Of a DNA stretch of 64,000 nucleotides, positions 1-10,049 are shown one piece after another. The DNA comes from Trichobilharzia szidati. Lineage: Eukaryota; Platyhelminthes; Trematoda; Strigeidida; Schistosomatidae. Location: assembly GCA_944472155.2 (NCBI GenBank), contig OX235274.1, positions 40,298,052 to 40,362,051 of the forward strand, given 5' to 3'. How positions within the stretch are numbered: position 1 is the first letter of the stretch; every line of letters starts with the position of its first letter. A program made the translations under genes and the position numbers. The notes beneath the pieces were generated by a model, which saw nothing but the letters and a program-made list of their open reading frames with translations, had not been told where the DNA came from and made no database searches.

Positions 1-1010
1 AACCGCTTCTTTCTGAACGCACAAATCAGGTTTCAGGCGCTTGATGGAAATGGCTTCAGCAAACTTAAGGAGAATTGAGCTATTTTGCTTAGTGATAATT
101 TTGAACGATCTTGCGACGTCCACCTCATGACCGTGTCAAGGAGATGCCTGGCGACGGCACTGTTTAAAGCATTCGTTCCCTTTAGACGTAGGCTTTTTGG
201 TAAATGTTGAGAAAATCGTAGGTATGGCCTTCTTTCTGTTCTTCCAATGTTACTGCTCCTGCAGATACATGTAAATTTGTATATACAGTTGGAGTTAACG
301 TGAGAAGGATATCTATCGATTTTTGATTGCAACAAAGAGCAAGTTGTTCGATAGACGGGAACGACTTTAGCTACAGGATAGGCTATGGCTAGTGATGTGC
401 TCAGCCTTCTGTTGATCATCGCTGCAATGTTTTCGCCTTTATAATCAAGCTGAAAGTAGATTGGCTTTTTTCCTATTGTGATTTGTTTTTCATTTGTGAC
501 TTCAGATCTTCCATACTTGTTGATGCACCTTTGAGGGTACCCATTGTTCTTCAATGTCTTTTCAAGAAACTCAAATTCTTCCTCTAATTTCTCTATAGAG
601 CATATTCTCCTCGCTCAATAGTACAGAGTCTTGACTAAACCATTTTAAAGCTAATTGGACAAAAGCTATTATAATGTAAGTATTATCCTTTCCATACGGA
701 CTTTCGATAAATTGACTTTTGAAGACTACCGTCTTCTAGACGTTCCATGGCGATGACGAGGAAGTGGAACTTCCCATCACTTTCATGTTCCATAGTGAAC
801 TCAATATTGGCGTATGCATCACTGAATAATCTTAGTAAGTGTGAAGCATGACTTTCGTTGCTGCACAATATAAATGTGTCATCAACGTATCGACAGTAGG
901 AAATTGTTGCTTCAACTTTGTTCTTTCGAGGTTGAACATGAATATATCTGCTAAAACATGGCTAAGTGGACTGCCCATAGCTACGCCATCTATTTGGCGG
1001 TAAAGGGTTT
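1..1010 (-). mobile_element. PLE-1 fragment: reverse transcriptase to GIY-YIG end (window-edge truncated)
   Basis: Penelope-like retroelement remnant on the minus strand. Read from the right it shows a GVAMGSPLS-like RT motif (about 965-995, out of frame), the catalytic YVDD followed by TFIL (about 875-905), a segment ending LEDGSLQKSIYRKSVW (683-868) and, after a frame break, the C-terminal frame 33-554 with NGYPQRCINKYGR and the GIY-YIG-like IGRTERRPYLRFSQHLP. PLEs pair this RT with a C-terminal GIY-YIG endonuclease used for target-primed insertion. Frameshifts separate the blocks, so it is dead. The 3' part runs off the window start. The copy at 7780-9780 is the same family and 62157-62245 repeats its extreme C-terminus. 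Confidence 0.85.
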
Positions 1011-1029
1011 GTCAAATTCCATTTTCTTA

Positions 1030-1558
1030 GGAATAGCTGTTGACCAGTAGATTCTTGATTGGTTCATTGCCAGAATTTCTTATTACTTATTCTTTCCGAT
1101 AAGCCTTCTGATCTTCAGTATGAAGGCAGTAAAGGAAGCTGTTGATGAAAATTTGCAGTCTGATTGAAACGCGTTACGCGACGCACTACATGCTTGACTC
1201 ATATCAAAGAAGTGATGGAATTAAAATTGGTGTTGAAAATCTGAATCTTGTTCTTTATGCTGATTTCAGTAGGTTTCCAAAATGATTTCAGAGTGACGAA
1301 TGTTTGCCTTGCCCTTCCGATCCTGGATTTGACATTCTCATTCATGACGCCCATAGTTGAAACGATGCTCTCTCAATTAGAGGAAGGAGTAACCTCCTAC
1401 TGATGGTGATTGGCACTCGTAGTTGTTGGTTAGTTGTCTTCATCACCACGGTCTTTTTAATGTCCACTTGAATCCCTGTCTTCTCTTCTTCTACTTATCC
1501 TTCTACCAAATTGTTGGTTTTCGCCTGTAAGTCTTCGAATTTATGTAATATTAGAACT
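1030..1558 (-). mobile_element. RTE-like LINE fragment, C-terminal region, decayed
   Basis: DNA similarity to the better copies at 4000-4620 and 58050-58620 is plain by eye: the stretch coding for the end of the RT and the following YLGS-type region, read on the minus strand, with many indels. It abuts PLE-1 directly. Both the LINE 3' end and its 5' part are missing. No open frame remains. Confidence 0.7.
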
Positions 1559-1711
1559 CAGCTTAAATATCATTTAACATTCGTGTATAAAAACTAAACT
1601 TAAAGATCACGCATTCGAATATAACTCTTTAGTGATATCAAAAATGCTGACTATTAAAAATTATGTAAAACATTAGCGTGATTCAGGAAGTTTCACACTT
1701 TGTTTCATTAA

Positions 1712-1935
1712 GCGTGTGCGTTGGTGATTTAGTGGCAGGACACTGGTCCGGGATAAGATTCCCGTCCAGCGCACTCCTAAACCTCAGCCGGTAGTAAGGC
1801 CAATAAAGAAGGAAGGTTGGACATGAGGCTGGCAACCCCATCCCGTAAGAAAACATCACTGCTACTGAAGCCTCATAGCTCAAGCTTGAAGTCTTATGTT
1901 GCGCTTGGAACACAAAAGAATAAAATAATAATAAT
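1712..1935 (+). mobile_element. SINE-B (tRNA head, RTE-like tail)
   Basis: The tRNA-like head (GTGCGTTGGTGATTTAGTGG, then a degenerate B box near 1760) is followed by the family body, which includes a GAGGCTGGCAACCCCATCCC stretch, and a tail near 1895-1918 resembling the RTE-like LINE 3' end. It closes with (AAT)n near 1923. Head-to-tail order and the AAT tail match the copies at 41775 and 54705. The B box is mutated, so transcription is doubtful. Confidence 0.75.
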
Positions 1936-1954
1936 TTACTGAACGTTCCACTAA

Positions 1955-2395
1955 TATTTTGATTGGACACTATTAACTAGTGTGATGTTTCTAGTCCTAA
2001 CTATGGTGCAGACTGAATTCCATCAGTCAGGTTTGCAATGTAGCCAGCATTCTAACTAGAATGTCGCCATCACGGTGCACATTGATTTGATGATATTAGA
2101 TGGTTGAAGGCAATCGGCAGGAAGCCTTGCTTGACCTAGGTTTCGTGCTAGTTGGCACTCACTAGTCAGCAAGGCGTATCTGCAACCTTGAAGGAACTCA
2201 TGTCCCTTCTGATATTCGAACCCGCATCACCCAGTGAGTGCTGCAGTCAGAGACTTCACCACTGAGCTATTCGGGCTCGCCATTGACCTCCTGTAGGACC
2301 GTAGTTGATGCTTTGGTTGGATACTGGTCAGTAACTAGTGGGATGTTTTTAGTCCTTTCTTTGGTTCAGACTGAATTCTATCAGTCAGGTACCAC
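1955..2395 (-). mobile_element. SINE-C (tRNA-derived) between direct repeats
   Basis: The core at about 2095-2290, read on the minus strand, matches the copy at 45602-45790: a tRNA-like head with TAGCTCAGTGGTGAAG and a B-box-like GGGTTCGAATAT, then a body with GCAAGGCGTATCTGCAACC in reverse. It sits between two direct repeats of about 75 bp (1955-2030 and 2318-2395) that share the stretch GACTGAATTCYATCAGTCAGG. These may be part of the repeat or a local duplication. Confidence 0.65.
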
Positions 2396-2399
2396 TAAT

Positions 2400-2840
2400 A
2401 TCTACACACAGCATATGTTTGAATAGCCATTCAACTGAAGACGTGAAGTTCGTGTTTTGTGGTTGATTACTATTTGGCTCTATTACATTAGTTTGAAATT
2501 GCTACTTGACGTAATTGAGATAAAATAAGTTAGCAAACAGATCTCTATTCCTAACTGCAGCTCAAAACTGTACAGTCATTTAGTGGTGATTATATTTACA
2601 TTGTTAATGGGTAACAAAAGTCATATATAACTACTCTCAATTAGTAACAAAATAATTCAAAGTATGTGAGAAATAGCAGTGTATGGGAAATTGTGGATAA
2701 TCTGATTTACTCCAGAGGGTTTACTACTATTTAGTTGAATGACAAATAATCACTTGGGGAACAAAGGACTGAAGATGGGTTACAGAAATAAAAAGTAAAA
2801 GGACTACACAAACTTCGTTGTACAACAATTCAGGAAAGTA
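2400..2840. other. No recognisable feature
   Basis: AT-rich sequence with no long frame and no repeat matching others in the window by eye. Confidence 0.5.
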
Positions 2841-2844
2841 AAAT

Positions 2845-3425
2845 TGACACTAAGGCCAAAGTCGAAAACAATTTTTTTGAACATCAAGTCCAGCTTTTCC
2901 CTTATGGATATTTAAGAACTTCAGTGGCATGAAGAAGGTGTGAGCGGAGTTCTTTCTTAATTTATGTATAACTCCAAACGGAGTCTCTGTTGATGCTGCG
3001 GGACCAGAAGTAATAATGTCCTCAAGAATTGAGCTGTTAAATATTCTGCGTTCTCCTTTCACAAAGATGTTGGTAGGTTTTCATGGGCACATCTTGACAA
3101 TGTCCTGCTGGTAAAGTCTATGTACTTAATTTCACAAGACCAAGTGAAGTGGTGAAAGCACACTGAAGTCGCCAACAGCAGGATCTAGTCTTTGACTTTT
3201 TGGTTAACAAGCGCGCATTAAGGTTAGGCGCAGACATGCAACGACGAATATTTTTCAAATTCATCTCAACAGATAGCTTCGGAAAACTTCAATAATTGCA
3301 ACCGCCTAGAATTTCAGATTAACAATTAGTAATTTCTCTAACACATCCAGGTTTCGTCAGACATCGACCTTTCTCTTTGTGTATTCGTTGATGGAAGTGG
3401 CTGAATATCCATTTTTGATTAGAGT
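2845..3425 (-). mobile_element. PLE fragment, linker and C-terminus
   Basis: On the minus strand the far end (3370-3420) reads IKNGYSATSINEYTKR, the linker that follows RT in PLEs. The open frame 2850-3062 reads SSILEDIITSGPAASTE and ends AGLDVQKNCFRLWP, matching the conserved PLE C-terminus (a block ending in a PELCVQK-like motif). The stretch between has stops and seems to have lost most of the GIY-YIG core. It differs enough in sequence from PLE-1 to be a separate lineage. Confidence 0.65.
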
Positions 3426-3876
3426 GTTTCTGCAGGATCCAAATTCTTTACTCGGTGTATCTTCGGTGCATATGAGATAGATCCCCTAGTGATTATTCAT
3501 CACTTAACTAATTATTCGTAAACCCTGTCGGTTACTCTGGATTATTCAGAATTTTTCATACATTACTATTTCTCATAAACTTTGATTAACTCTGTCACTG
3601 ACTGAAAGTAACCACCGACTTTTGTTGTCAAGTAACACTATATTTGTATACCCCTAAATGACTGTACAATTCTGAAGTGAATATTCGAGAAGTAATTCTT
3701 TTTCTGACCCACGTGTTCTTAGTTTGAAATGATAACGTTTCAGTCTCCCAGTTTACTTCACAGTTCATGAGTTCTTGACTAGAGTTAGGTCAATGGAGAC
3801 AACTCACAAAACAGCTTATTCTCAAATGAAATAAATGCTTGTCAATTGTTTGTGTCAGTCCCTTGTGAACAATAAG

Positions 3877-4625
3877 AATTATTATTATTGTTCCCTTGGG
3901 TTCCTAGTGGAACATAGGGCTTCAACTGCACGCCTCCACTTGCTTCTGTCTTCTGCTGTACTTTTCACCTGCATCCATGTTAGTCCATACTGTTTCAACT
4001 CTTCCTCACACGATCTCCTCCATTTCACCCTTCGACGTCCCACTCGCCGCTTCCCTTTCGGAGTGTCCAATCCATCTCCACTTTCTCCTGCATATTTGTT
4101 GGGCGATTGGTTCTTGTTTTGTTTGTTCCCATAGTTTCTTGTTGGTGATTCTTTCTGGCCATCTGATCTTCAGTATAGAGAGAAGACAGTTGTTGATAAG
4201 GGTCTGTAGCCTGTTGGAAATATTCTTGGTGACCCGCCAAGTTTCTGATCCGTATAGAAGAACTGACTTGACGTTTGTATTGAAAATCCGAATCACTTTG
4301 TTGTTGATGCAGAGTGACGAAGATTTCCAGATTGGTTTCAGGTTGATGAATGTGTTTCTCGCCTTCCCGATTCTCGATTTGACATCCTCGTCCGTTCCTC
4401 CTGTGGTTGAGACAATGCTCCCTAGATAAGTGAATGAAGTAACCTCTTTCAAGTCCCTCCCGTTGATGGTGATTGGCACTGGATGTTGCTGCTGCTGTTG
4501 TTGGTTGGTTGGTTATTTTCATAACCTCCGTCTTGTCTATGTTCACCTGGAGTCCTGTCTTTGCTGCTTCTTCGACCAGTTTGTCGGTTTTCGCTTGTAA
4601 GTCTTCGATTTTGTGTGACAATAAG
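3877..4625 (-). mobile_element. RTE-like LINE, 5'-truncated 3' end
   Basis: Minus-strand LINE end. The frame 4006-4479 (157 aa) carries FTYLGSIVSTTGG, then the VLLYGSETW block, QTLINNCLLSILKIRWPER and RRKWRWIGH, the region after RT in RTE-type LINEs. An overlapping frame upstream reads SHKIEDLQAKTDKLVEEAAK and VNIDKTEVMKI, the end of the RT. A third frame (3885-4070) carries the C-terminus [16 protein letters not shown] and RSKWRRAVEALCSTRN. Two frameshifts separate the three. The 3' end is an ATT/AAT run at 3877-3890. Truncated near 4625, before the RT catalytic motifs. Confidence 0.85.
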
Positions 4626-4739
4626 AATACGTGTTTTGAACTGTTTCCTCTTGTCAGTTATTGCAAATATTTGATCACAATTGCTCTCATTAGCAGTGTT
4701 CCAGTCTATGCGACTACAAGACACTGAAACAGGTTGTTG

Positions 4740-5275
4740 ATGAATATCATTTTTAAAATATTACTTTTTAACAGCTTGTGAGATAACCTTGTAGTACTAG
4801 TGTTAGAAGAGTGGTTCACAACCTCTAACATCTGCTGTCAAGGAACTTAACCCTAAGTTCCTATTGTTACGAAGACGTTCCGAACCGATACTTACTACGA
4901 CTCATTCTCGACTTTAACTCCAAAACACCAGTGGTTGTAAGAAGGAAGTTGTATTATTTGGCAATTAAAATCGTGGTTAGTACATAGTCTGTAAACAAAT
5001 GTTTTATAATAAATATGCTGTACTTTTATTTGTATTCTTTCGTCTTCTTCCAACTTGTACACGACTGAACTATTCGCGCCTTCGAGTTGCCCGCCAATGG
5101 CGACCAAGGCCAATGAACCAACGTTCAATGTTCACTTCCATTGACATCTGCTCTTTCAAGTACATTTAAAACACTGAACATTTATTCAAAAGAATGGTTA
5201 ATGAACAAAGAATATTCTTTTCGATATTTTCTGGACAGTCACTTGACTAGTCACTAGGCTAATTTTCAATTACTC
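4740..5275. other. Unassigned stretch with one short frame
   Basis: The minus-strand frame 4895-5128 (77 aa) has acidic and hydrophobic segments and matches nothing I recognise. A 30-bp interval at 4802-4831 begins and ends with inverted TGTTAGA/TCTAACA. That could be a retroviral-type LTR tip, but I could not find a partner LTR. No function is proposed. Confidence 0.3.
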
Positions 5276-5279
5276 TTTT

Positions 5280-5415
5280 GATTTCAAGATTGAACACGAA
5301 CTGACTTCGGTTAGAGAACCACTGAGAAGTGGATAGCTGTTTCACCCGAGTTTTTTGGGTTTGTTCAGCAGTATGCATCCACGACCACACTGGTAATCAA
5401 ACCTAGGACCTTAAT
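5280..5415 (-). mobile_element. HHR-SINE fragment, 3' part, decayed
   Basis: The minus strand retains AGCTATCCAC and GAGAACCA-type blocks of the hammerhead and 3' region seen at 5735-6115, but the ribozyme core is destroyed. It ends at 5415, where the tRNA-like head would begin. Confidence 0.5.
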
Positions 5416-5734
5416 TTTAACCTAAATGTTGTATGAAATCAGTGTGTTTTATATAACTGTATGGTTTCTTCAATTAAATGAGAAATCTCTTCCTTTGTGT
5501 TGATTTGATTAAATTTCAATAAGCGAAATGTTACATTGAATCAATCACTGTATATTTAAAAAAGTACTGAATTATAGAAAAATACTGAGATATAAAATTA
5601 GACTTTTCAACTCTCATGAATATGACATACCATTCACTAAATAGAATGGTATATTATACTATATACTACCTAGTGATTGTTAGTGATATCAAAAGTGATC
5701 AAAATACCTGATTGCCATTTTACTCAATTAATTG

Positions 5735-6115
5735 GTTACAGGATTTCATCATGAGCTGACATTAGTTAGAGAACCATTGGAAAACCAGCTGGGAGTACTG
5801 GACAGCTGTTTCATCCCACTTTGGGACTCTTCATCAGTACGCACCCACAAACAGGGTTCGAAGCCACGACCTTCTGGTTACAAGGCTAGCGAGCTCGTAG
5901 ACCATGAAGTCACTGGGACCCGATCCAATGGCCAGCCCATGAATTCCAACTTCTGCCAATTCACGACATAGCGCGACCGCTAGCCAATGTCTTCGGCGAG
6001 TATTTGATGATGCGTGTAAACTGGTGTCCCTCATGTACAAAAATGAGAATATATTATTATTATTAATCCTCACATCCGACCTGCTGCACCCTACTGGTCA
6101 CGACTTCCCACTAGA
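5735..6115 (-). mobile_element. HHR-SINE (tRNA head plus hammerhead), nearly full length
   Basis: Read on the minus strand: a 5' block (about 6115-6075) with the family phrase CTAGTGGGAAGTCGTGACC, a diverged stretch, the tRNA-like head with a GACTTCATGGTCTACGAGCT A-box region and GGCTTCGAACCCTG B box (5850-5920), the hammerhead at 5795-5840, then the family 3' end with GGTTCTCTAACTAATGTCAG. The same order is seen at 7440, 12225, 16330, 19741, 24505 and 60590. Confidence 0.8.
5795..5840 (-). ncRNA. Hammerhead ribozyme in HHR-SINE (altered core)
   Basis: The minus strand reads GTACTGATGAAGAGTCCC, a short loop, GGGATGAAACAGCTGTC and CAGTAC. CTGATGA and GAAA are both present, stem II (GTCCC/GGGAT) pairs, and ACAG/CTGT makes a loopless palindromic stem III before the GTC cleavage triplet. 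Compared with the 20.0-kb copy, the junction between stem I and CTGATGA lost three bases and AGA was added, so activity is uncertain. Confidence 0.65.
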
Positions 6116-6119
6116 ACCC

Positions 6120-6735
6120 CAGGTAACTATCTATGTGAATAGGGCAAGTCGCCAGTGAGCATCTCATCGATATTCAAGTGTTGGTTTGTAGGTCACTCGA
6201 TTATGACTCAGCTGATCAGCAGTGTGTGCCGATTTGACTCATTTCAGACAGCTAAACGAGTTGAAATCACTCATATTCAGACTAGCTATTTCAGCGGACT
6301 TGATATACAGGAAATAAAATTCGCAAATGAAAATTACACAGTTCGAGGCTAAAGTTTCACCACAGGAACCTATAGGAACCAAAGTTGTTTAGATCACACT
6401 ATGCCATCTGATTGATACCATAAATAGCAATTAAAACAACAACAAAAAAAACAAGAGTCAGCGTGTGGTAAATAGTTATGTCATTTGACATATAAATGAA
6501 ACCAAATGCAACTGGTAAAGATTCTAATAACATTAAGTAAAATTATAGGAAGGAATTATCATAAATGTAATTATTAGACTTAAGCGTGTATTGCTTTGAA
6601 ATTCCAAAACATCTCTTTTTGTCCTGATTTAGCACGCAAATTTTGCCATATCTGTATTAAATATTTTCGAAACTGCGTTATGTCTCTAAGTGAACCTCTT
6701 TTATTTTAAGTCAGGTGTCATTTCACATGCCTATT
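6120..6735. other. No assigned feature
   Basis: AT-rich stretch with an A-rich tract near 6438-6452. A phrase at 6180-6270 (GTGTGTGCCGATTTGACTC) resembles 47615-47650 and may be a diffuse old repeat. No gene seen. Confidence 0.4.
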
Positions 6736-6739
6736 CCAT

Positions 6740-7440
6740 TTTATGAAATTAGATGAAGGATGATGAGGACAAATACATTGGCTCCGTCCTCCTTTATGGC
6801 TGTGAGACCTGGCCATTGAGAGCGGAAGACATGAAAAAATTAGCTGTCTTCGATCATAGGTGTCTGCCTTCTATCTCCCGCGTGAAGTGGTATGATAAGG
6901 TGAGCAATATTGAGGTCATGCTTCGGTCGAGTGCTAGGTAAGGAGGGGAAATCAGTCGACGAAACTGTGAAATTACATCGACTGAGATGGTTAAGACATG
7001 TGTTACGTATGCCTAGTCATCGCCTTCCTCGACGGGCAATGTTAGCTGATATAGGGCCAGGCTGGAAAAGAGCTAGCGGCGGTCAAACCAAAACATGGCT
7101 TCACCAGTCAATGAAATCTACAACAGTTAGTCTAAGCCACGTAGGAAGGTGTAGACTTCCTGGTTGGGGTCCTCGGGACAGTAAAAACCAATGGTTGGAA
7201 ACAATTGGTGACATGGCTCAAAATCGTTCTCAATGGCTAGCGCAGATGCATCCACTCCTTGTGACTCATGATTTCCAATGAAACTGTTTTGTTCTTCGTT
7301 ATTACTATACCTTTGTCTCACACCTGTATTTACTGTCTATATTATGCATTTCTCCTACTTTCTTCTCTTGCTTTGTGTGCTACATGGGGTGAGTGTGGCG
7401 ACTTGAACTGCCGCACATCTGTGCAAAGTTCTATGTCGAA
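6740..7440 (+). mobile_element. SR2-like LINE 3' end (second LINE lineage)
   Basis: Plus-strand frames 6753-6941 (VLLYGCETWPLRAEDMKKL, then FDHRCLPSISRVKW) and 6910-7281 (LHRLRWLRHVLRMPSHRLPR, GWGPRDSKNQWLETIGDMAQ) give the C-terminus of an RTE-type LINE. They overlap by a frameshift near 6920. A 3' UTR with pyrimidine-rich sequence runs to about 7440. The protein is clearly different from the other RTE-like copies here (no WRRSCEEE block) and resembles what I remember of schistosome SR2, but that name needs a database check. Confidence 0.75.
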
Positions 7441-7705
7441 AACCGACCGACCGATTGGCTAGCGGTCGCGCTATGTCGTGAAATGGCAGAAGTTTGGAAT
7501 TCATGGGCTGGCCATTGGATCGGGTCCTAGTGACTTCATGGTCTACGAGCTCGCTAGCCTTGTAACCAGAAGGTCGTGGCTTCGAACCCTATTTGTGGGT
7601 GCGTACTGTGAAGAGTCCAAAACTAGGACGAAACAGCTGTCCAGTACTCCTAGCTGGTTTTACAATGGTTCTCTAACCAATGTCAGCTCATGATGAAATC
7701 CTGTA
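7440..7705 (+). mobile_element. HHR-SINE, 5'-truncated
   Basis: Begins near GATTGGCTAGCGGTCGCGC and holds the tRNA-like head (TCATGGTCTACGAGCTCGC; B box GGCTTCGAACCCT at about 7578-7590), the hammerhead at 7603-7647 and the 3' block GGTTCTCTAACCAATGTCAG. It closely matches the inverted copy at 5735-6115, so the two probably belong to one subfamily. Confidence 0.8.
7603..7647 (+). ncRNA. Hammerhead ribozyme in HHR-SINE (core deletion)
   Basis: GTACTG and CAGTAC form stem I. Stem II is perfect (GTCC, loop AAAACTA, GGAC). GAAACAGCTGTC keeps GAAA, the palindromic stem III and the cleavage triplet. Where CTGATGA is expected only TGAAGA remains, so cleavage is unlikely. Confidence 0.6.
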
Positions 7706-7779
7706 ACCAAAAATAAATGTTTTTATGCAGAGACCACCATTTATTTTGTCTTGATAATATATTCTATCTTGTCTATCAG

Positions 7780-8853
7780 TACAATCTCTGATGATTTATC
7801 ACTTGACTAAATGCATTTTGAATGACCCGCTGAGGTTTAGAGTAGAAAATTCGAACAAAGTCAGGATTGATGAGATTGAGAAGCGCATCACAAATTTATT
7901 GAGAGATCTTCTTAAAAGGAAATTGATTGACGACAGTACTTACAATGATTTAAAACCTCGTGAGTCTCTTGTGCCTTATGTGTATGGCTTGACAAAACTA
8001 CACAGGCAAGATGTCTTCAAGGGATCCCCTCACTTCACCAAAAATTGGCTTTTTAGAGAAGTTGGAGCCTATTTGTCAACGAATATCTGCATAAACAGTG
8101 AAACACTCATCCTATTTATTTCGAAAACCTAAACAACTTGAACGTTTCAAATGAGCTTATGGTGACACTTGATGTAACTTCCCTATCCACAAAGACTCCA
8201 ATTTATAAACAGTAAATATTATTTACCAGCTCTCCAAACTGCTACCTTTGCAGTCAAATAGATGGTGTAGCTTTAAGAAGTACATTAGTATCATTGCTAG
8301 CAGATATCTTCATGTCTAATCTTGAGATAACAAAGGTGAAGGATGCCAATCTATGCAGTAACCTCCTACTGTCGATATGTTGATGTTACTTTCGTAATGT
8401 GTGGTGATGAAGGGCATGCTTCTCACCTACTTCAAATGTTCAATGACACGCATGAAAATATTGACTTCACAATGGCACATGAAATTGACGGAAAGTTCCA
8501 TTCTCTTGACATTATCATAAAACGCCTAGAAGATGGAAGTCTGCAAATCCTCATGGAATGAACTATACTTATATTAAGGTAGTTTTTGTACAATTAGCTA
8601 TAAAAAGGCATTGGTCAAAACTCTTTTGTAGAGCCAGAAGAATATGCTCCACTGAAAAACCACGGGGAAGAACTGCTGAACTTTGAGAAAATTATTTTGA
8701 AAAGTAATAGTTACCCGTAGAAATTTATCAACAAGTATGGAAGATTTAAAAGTCTAAATGTAAAACAAACTACATTCAAGAAAAGACGTATTTTCATTCA
8801 GCCTGATTTAAAAGGTGATAATACTGCAGGAATAATCAACAGAAGATTGAATA
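7780..8853 (+). mobile_element. PLE-1, RT half (split by hammerhead repeat)
   Basis: Plus-strand frame 7791-8132 reads RESLVPYVYGLTKLHRQDVF, the finger region of PLE RT (canonical G-L-x-K-x-H). A decayed IDGVALRSTLVSL lies where GVAMGSPLS is expected (about 8255-8300). Frame 8343-8561 reads SYCRYVDVTFVMCGDEGHAS: the YVDD catalytic site is YVDV here, so a metal-binding Asp is lost. HEIDGKFHSLDIIIKRLEDG follows. The end near 8840 reads GIINRRL and resumes after 9285. Same family as 1-1010. Confidence 0.85.
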
Positions 8854-9285
8854 TTTAATTGAATTTTAGATTTCCCCGTCGATTGATTGGACCGAAGTAC
8901 TCAGTCTCAGGTTGACATGTCGGCTTCTTGTGCAGATGCTTCGACGATTACTGGGCATGTAATTAGAGGTTAATTGGTGGATGGTGACTAGCAGTGGAAT
9001 CCAGGATGCGCATCTACACAAGAAGCCGACATGTCAACCTGAGACCGAGCACTTCGGTCCAATCAATCGACGGGAAAATCTAAAATTAAATTAAATTAAT
9101 ATGACCCGTTGCACAAGAGACAGTGGCTCTCGTGGCCCAAGTGGTCTAGTGGATGGCGCTGGCGTTTGAAACTATGGGCACTGGGTTCGAACCTCGGTGA
9201 GAACATCATCACTCACTGGACACAATGCAGTCGAAATGCGCATGCTGGATTCCACTGCTAGTCACCTTCCAATACTTAACCTCTA
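8854..9285 (+). mobile_element. Sm-alpha-like hammerhead repeat, inverted-plus-direct unit inserted in PLE-1
   Basis: Flanked by AGAAGATTGAATA (8841-8853) and AGAAGATTTATTA (9286-9298), a 13-bp target duplication with 11 matches. The left part (8854-9015) is the repeat tail and hammerhead 3' half read in reverse. The right part is in plus orientation: tail (9015-9085), the tRNA-like head with AGTGGTCTAGTGGATGGCG and B box GGTTCGAACCTC (9184-9195), then a hammerhead whose 5' core has been lost (GCAGTCGAAATGCGCATGC) and the block ATTCCACTGCTAGTCACC. The layout matches schistosome Sm-alpha repeats. Confidence 0.85.
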
Positions 9286-9780
9286 AGAAGATTTATTACT
9301 TCTCTTGCCAGAACCCATCCTACAGCCAAGTAGATTCCACTTTATCGAACAACATAGTCTTTGGTGCAAGCAAAGTCTTAAGACTTTGCAGTCTGTAATT
9401 ACAGACACACTTCCTTTGTTAATTCTAATTGTGTAAAAAAAGGTTGACATGTATCTGCGATAGCAGTTACCTTTGGGGAACAGAAAGAAGAGTATGTCTT
9501 AGATTCTCTGAACATTTACCAAAAAGCCGACTTCCCATGGGAGCAAATATTTATTGGTAAACATCTACTTGATAGCGCTCATGAAATGGACATAGTGAAA
9601 CTCCTCAAGATTATTTATAGGCTCTATAACTCATCTCTGCACAAATTTGCCGAAGCGATTGTTATCAAATGTTTAAAACCTGATTTATGTGTTCAGAAAG
9701 ATTCTTATTCTGCACAAACTATTTATTTTTTGCTTTGTTCAAATTCAAGTTTTATTTTTGTAAAATATGATCTGAAGAGT
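9286..9780 (+). mobile_element. PLE-1, GIY-YIG half (continuation of 7780-8853)
   Basis: Resumes after the insertion with ITSLARTHPTAK, matching STSLAIAYPVAK of the copy at 1-1010. The GIY-YIG region follows, shifted in frame, with GTERRVCLRFSEHLPKS near 9478-9530. The frame 9586-9819 carries MDIVKLLKIIYRLYNS and a C-terminal KCLKPDLCVQKDS, the PLE signature. Several stops; non-functional. Confidence 0.8.
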
Positions 9781-9785
9781 AAACT

Positions 9786-10025
9786 TTTTTTTTTCCTTCA
9801 CGTTCCCAGTGGAACATAGGGCTTCAAGCCACAGGCATGAAGTTTTGTAGCAGTGGTGTTTATTTTTATGGGATGGGGTTGCTGGCCTCATGCCCAACCT
9901 TCCGTCTTTACCAGTTCTTTTATTACTGTCTTGTCGAGGTAAAGGAGTGCGTTGGTGGCCGGGGATCGAACCCCGGATCTTTGCATGGTTGGTGAGCGTC
10001 CTAACCGCTGCGCCGCTAACGCACC
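9786..10025 (-). mobile_element. SINE-B, full length
   Basis: The minus strand begins with the tRNA-like head (GGTGCGTTAGCGGCGCAGCG, B box GGGGTTCGATCCCC near 9960-9975), passes through the body (GCATGAGGCCAGCAACCCCA), and ends with the LINE-derived tail at 9793-9820 (a CTTCACGTTCCCAGTGGAAC block in plus orientation). The boxes are well preserved. Confidence 0.85.
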
Positions 10026-10049
10026 TCATTTTGTGACAAAAAGAAACAC

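Noticed and set aside
4802..4831. LTR tip suggested by TGTTAGA/TCTAACA
   Set aside because: Only a 30-bp inverted pair; no second LTR or primer-binding site was found.
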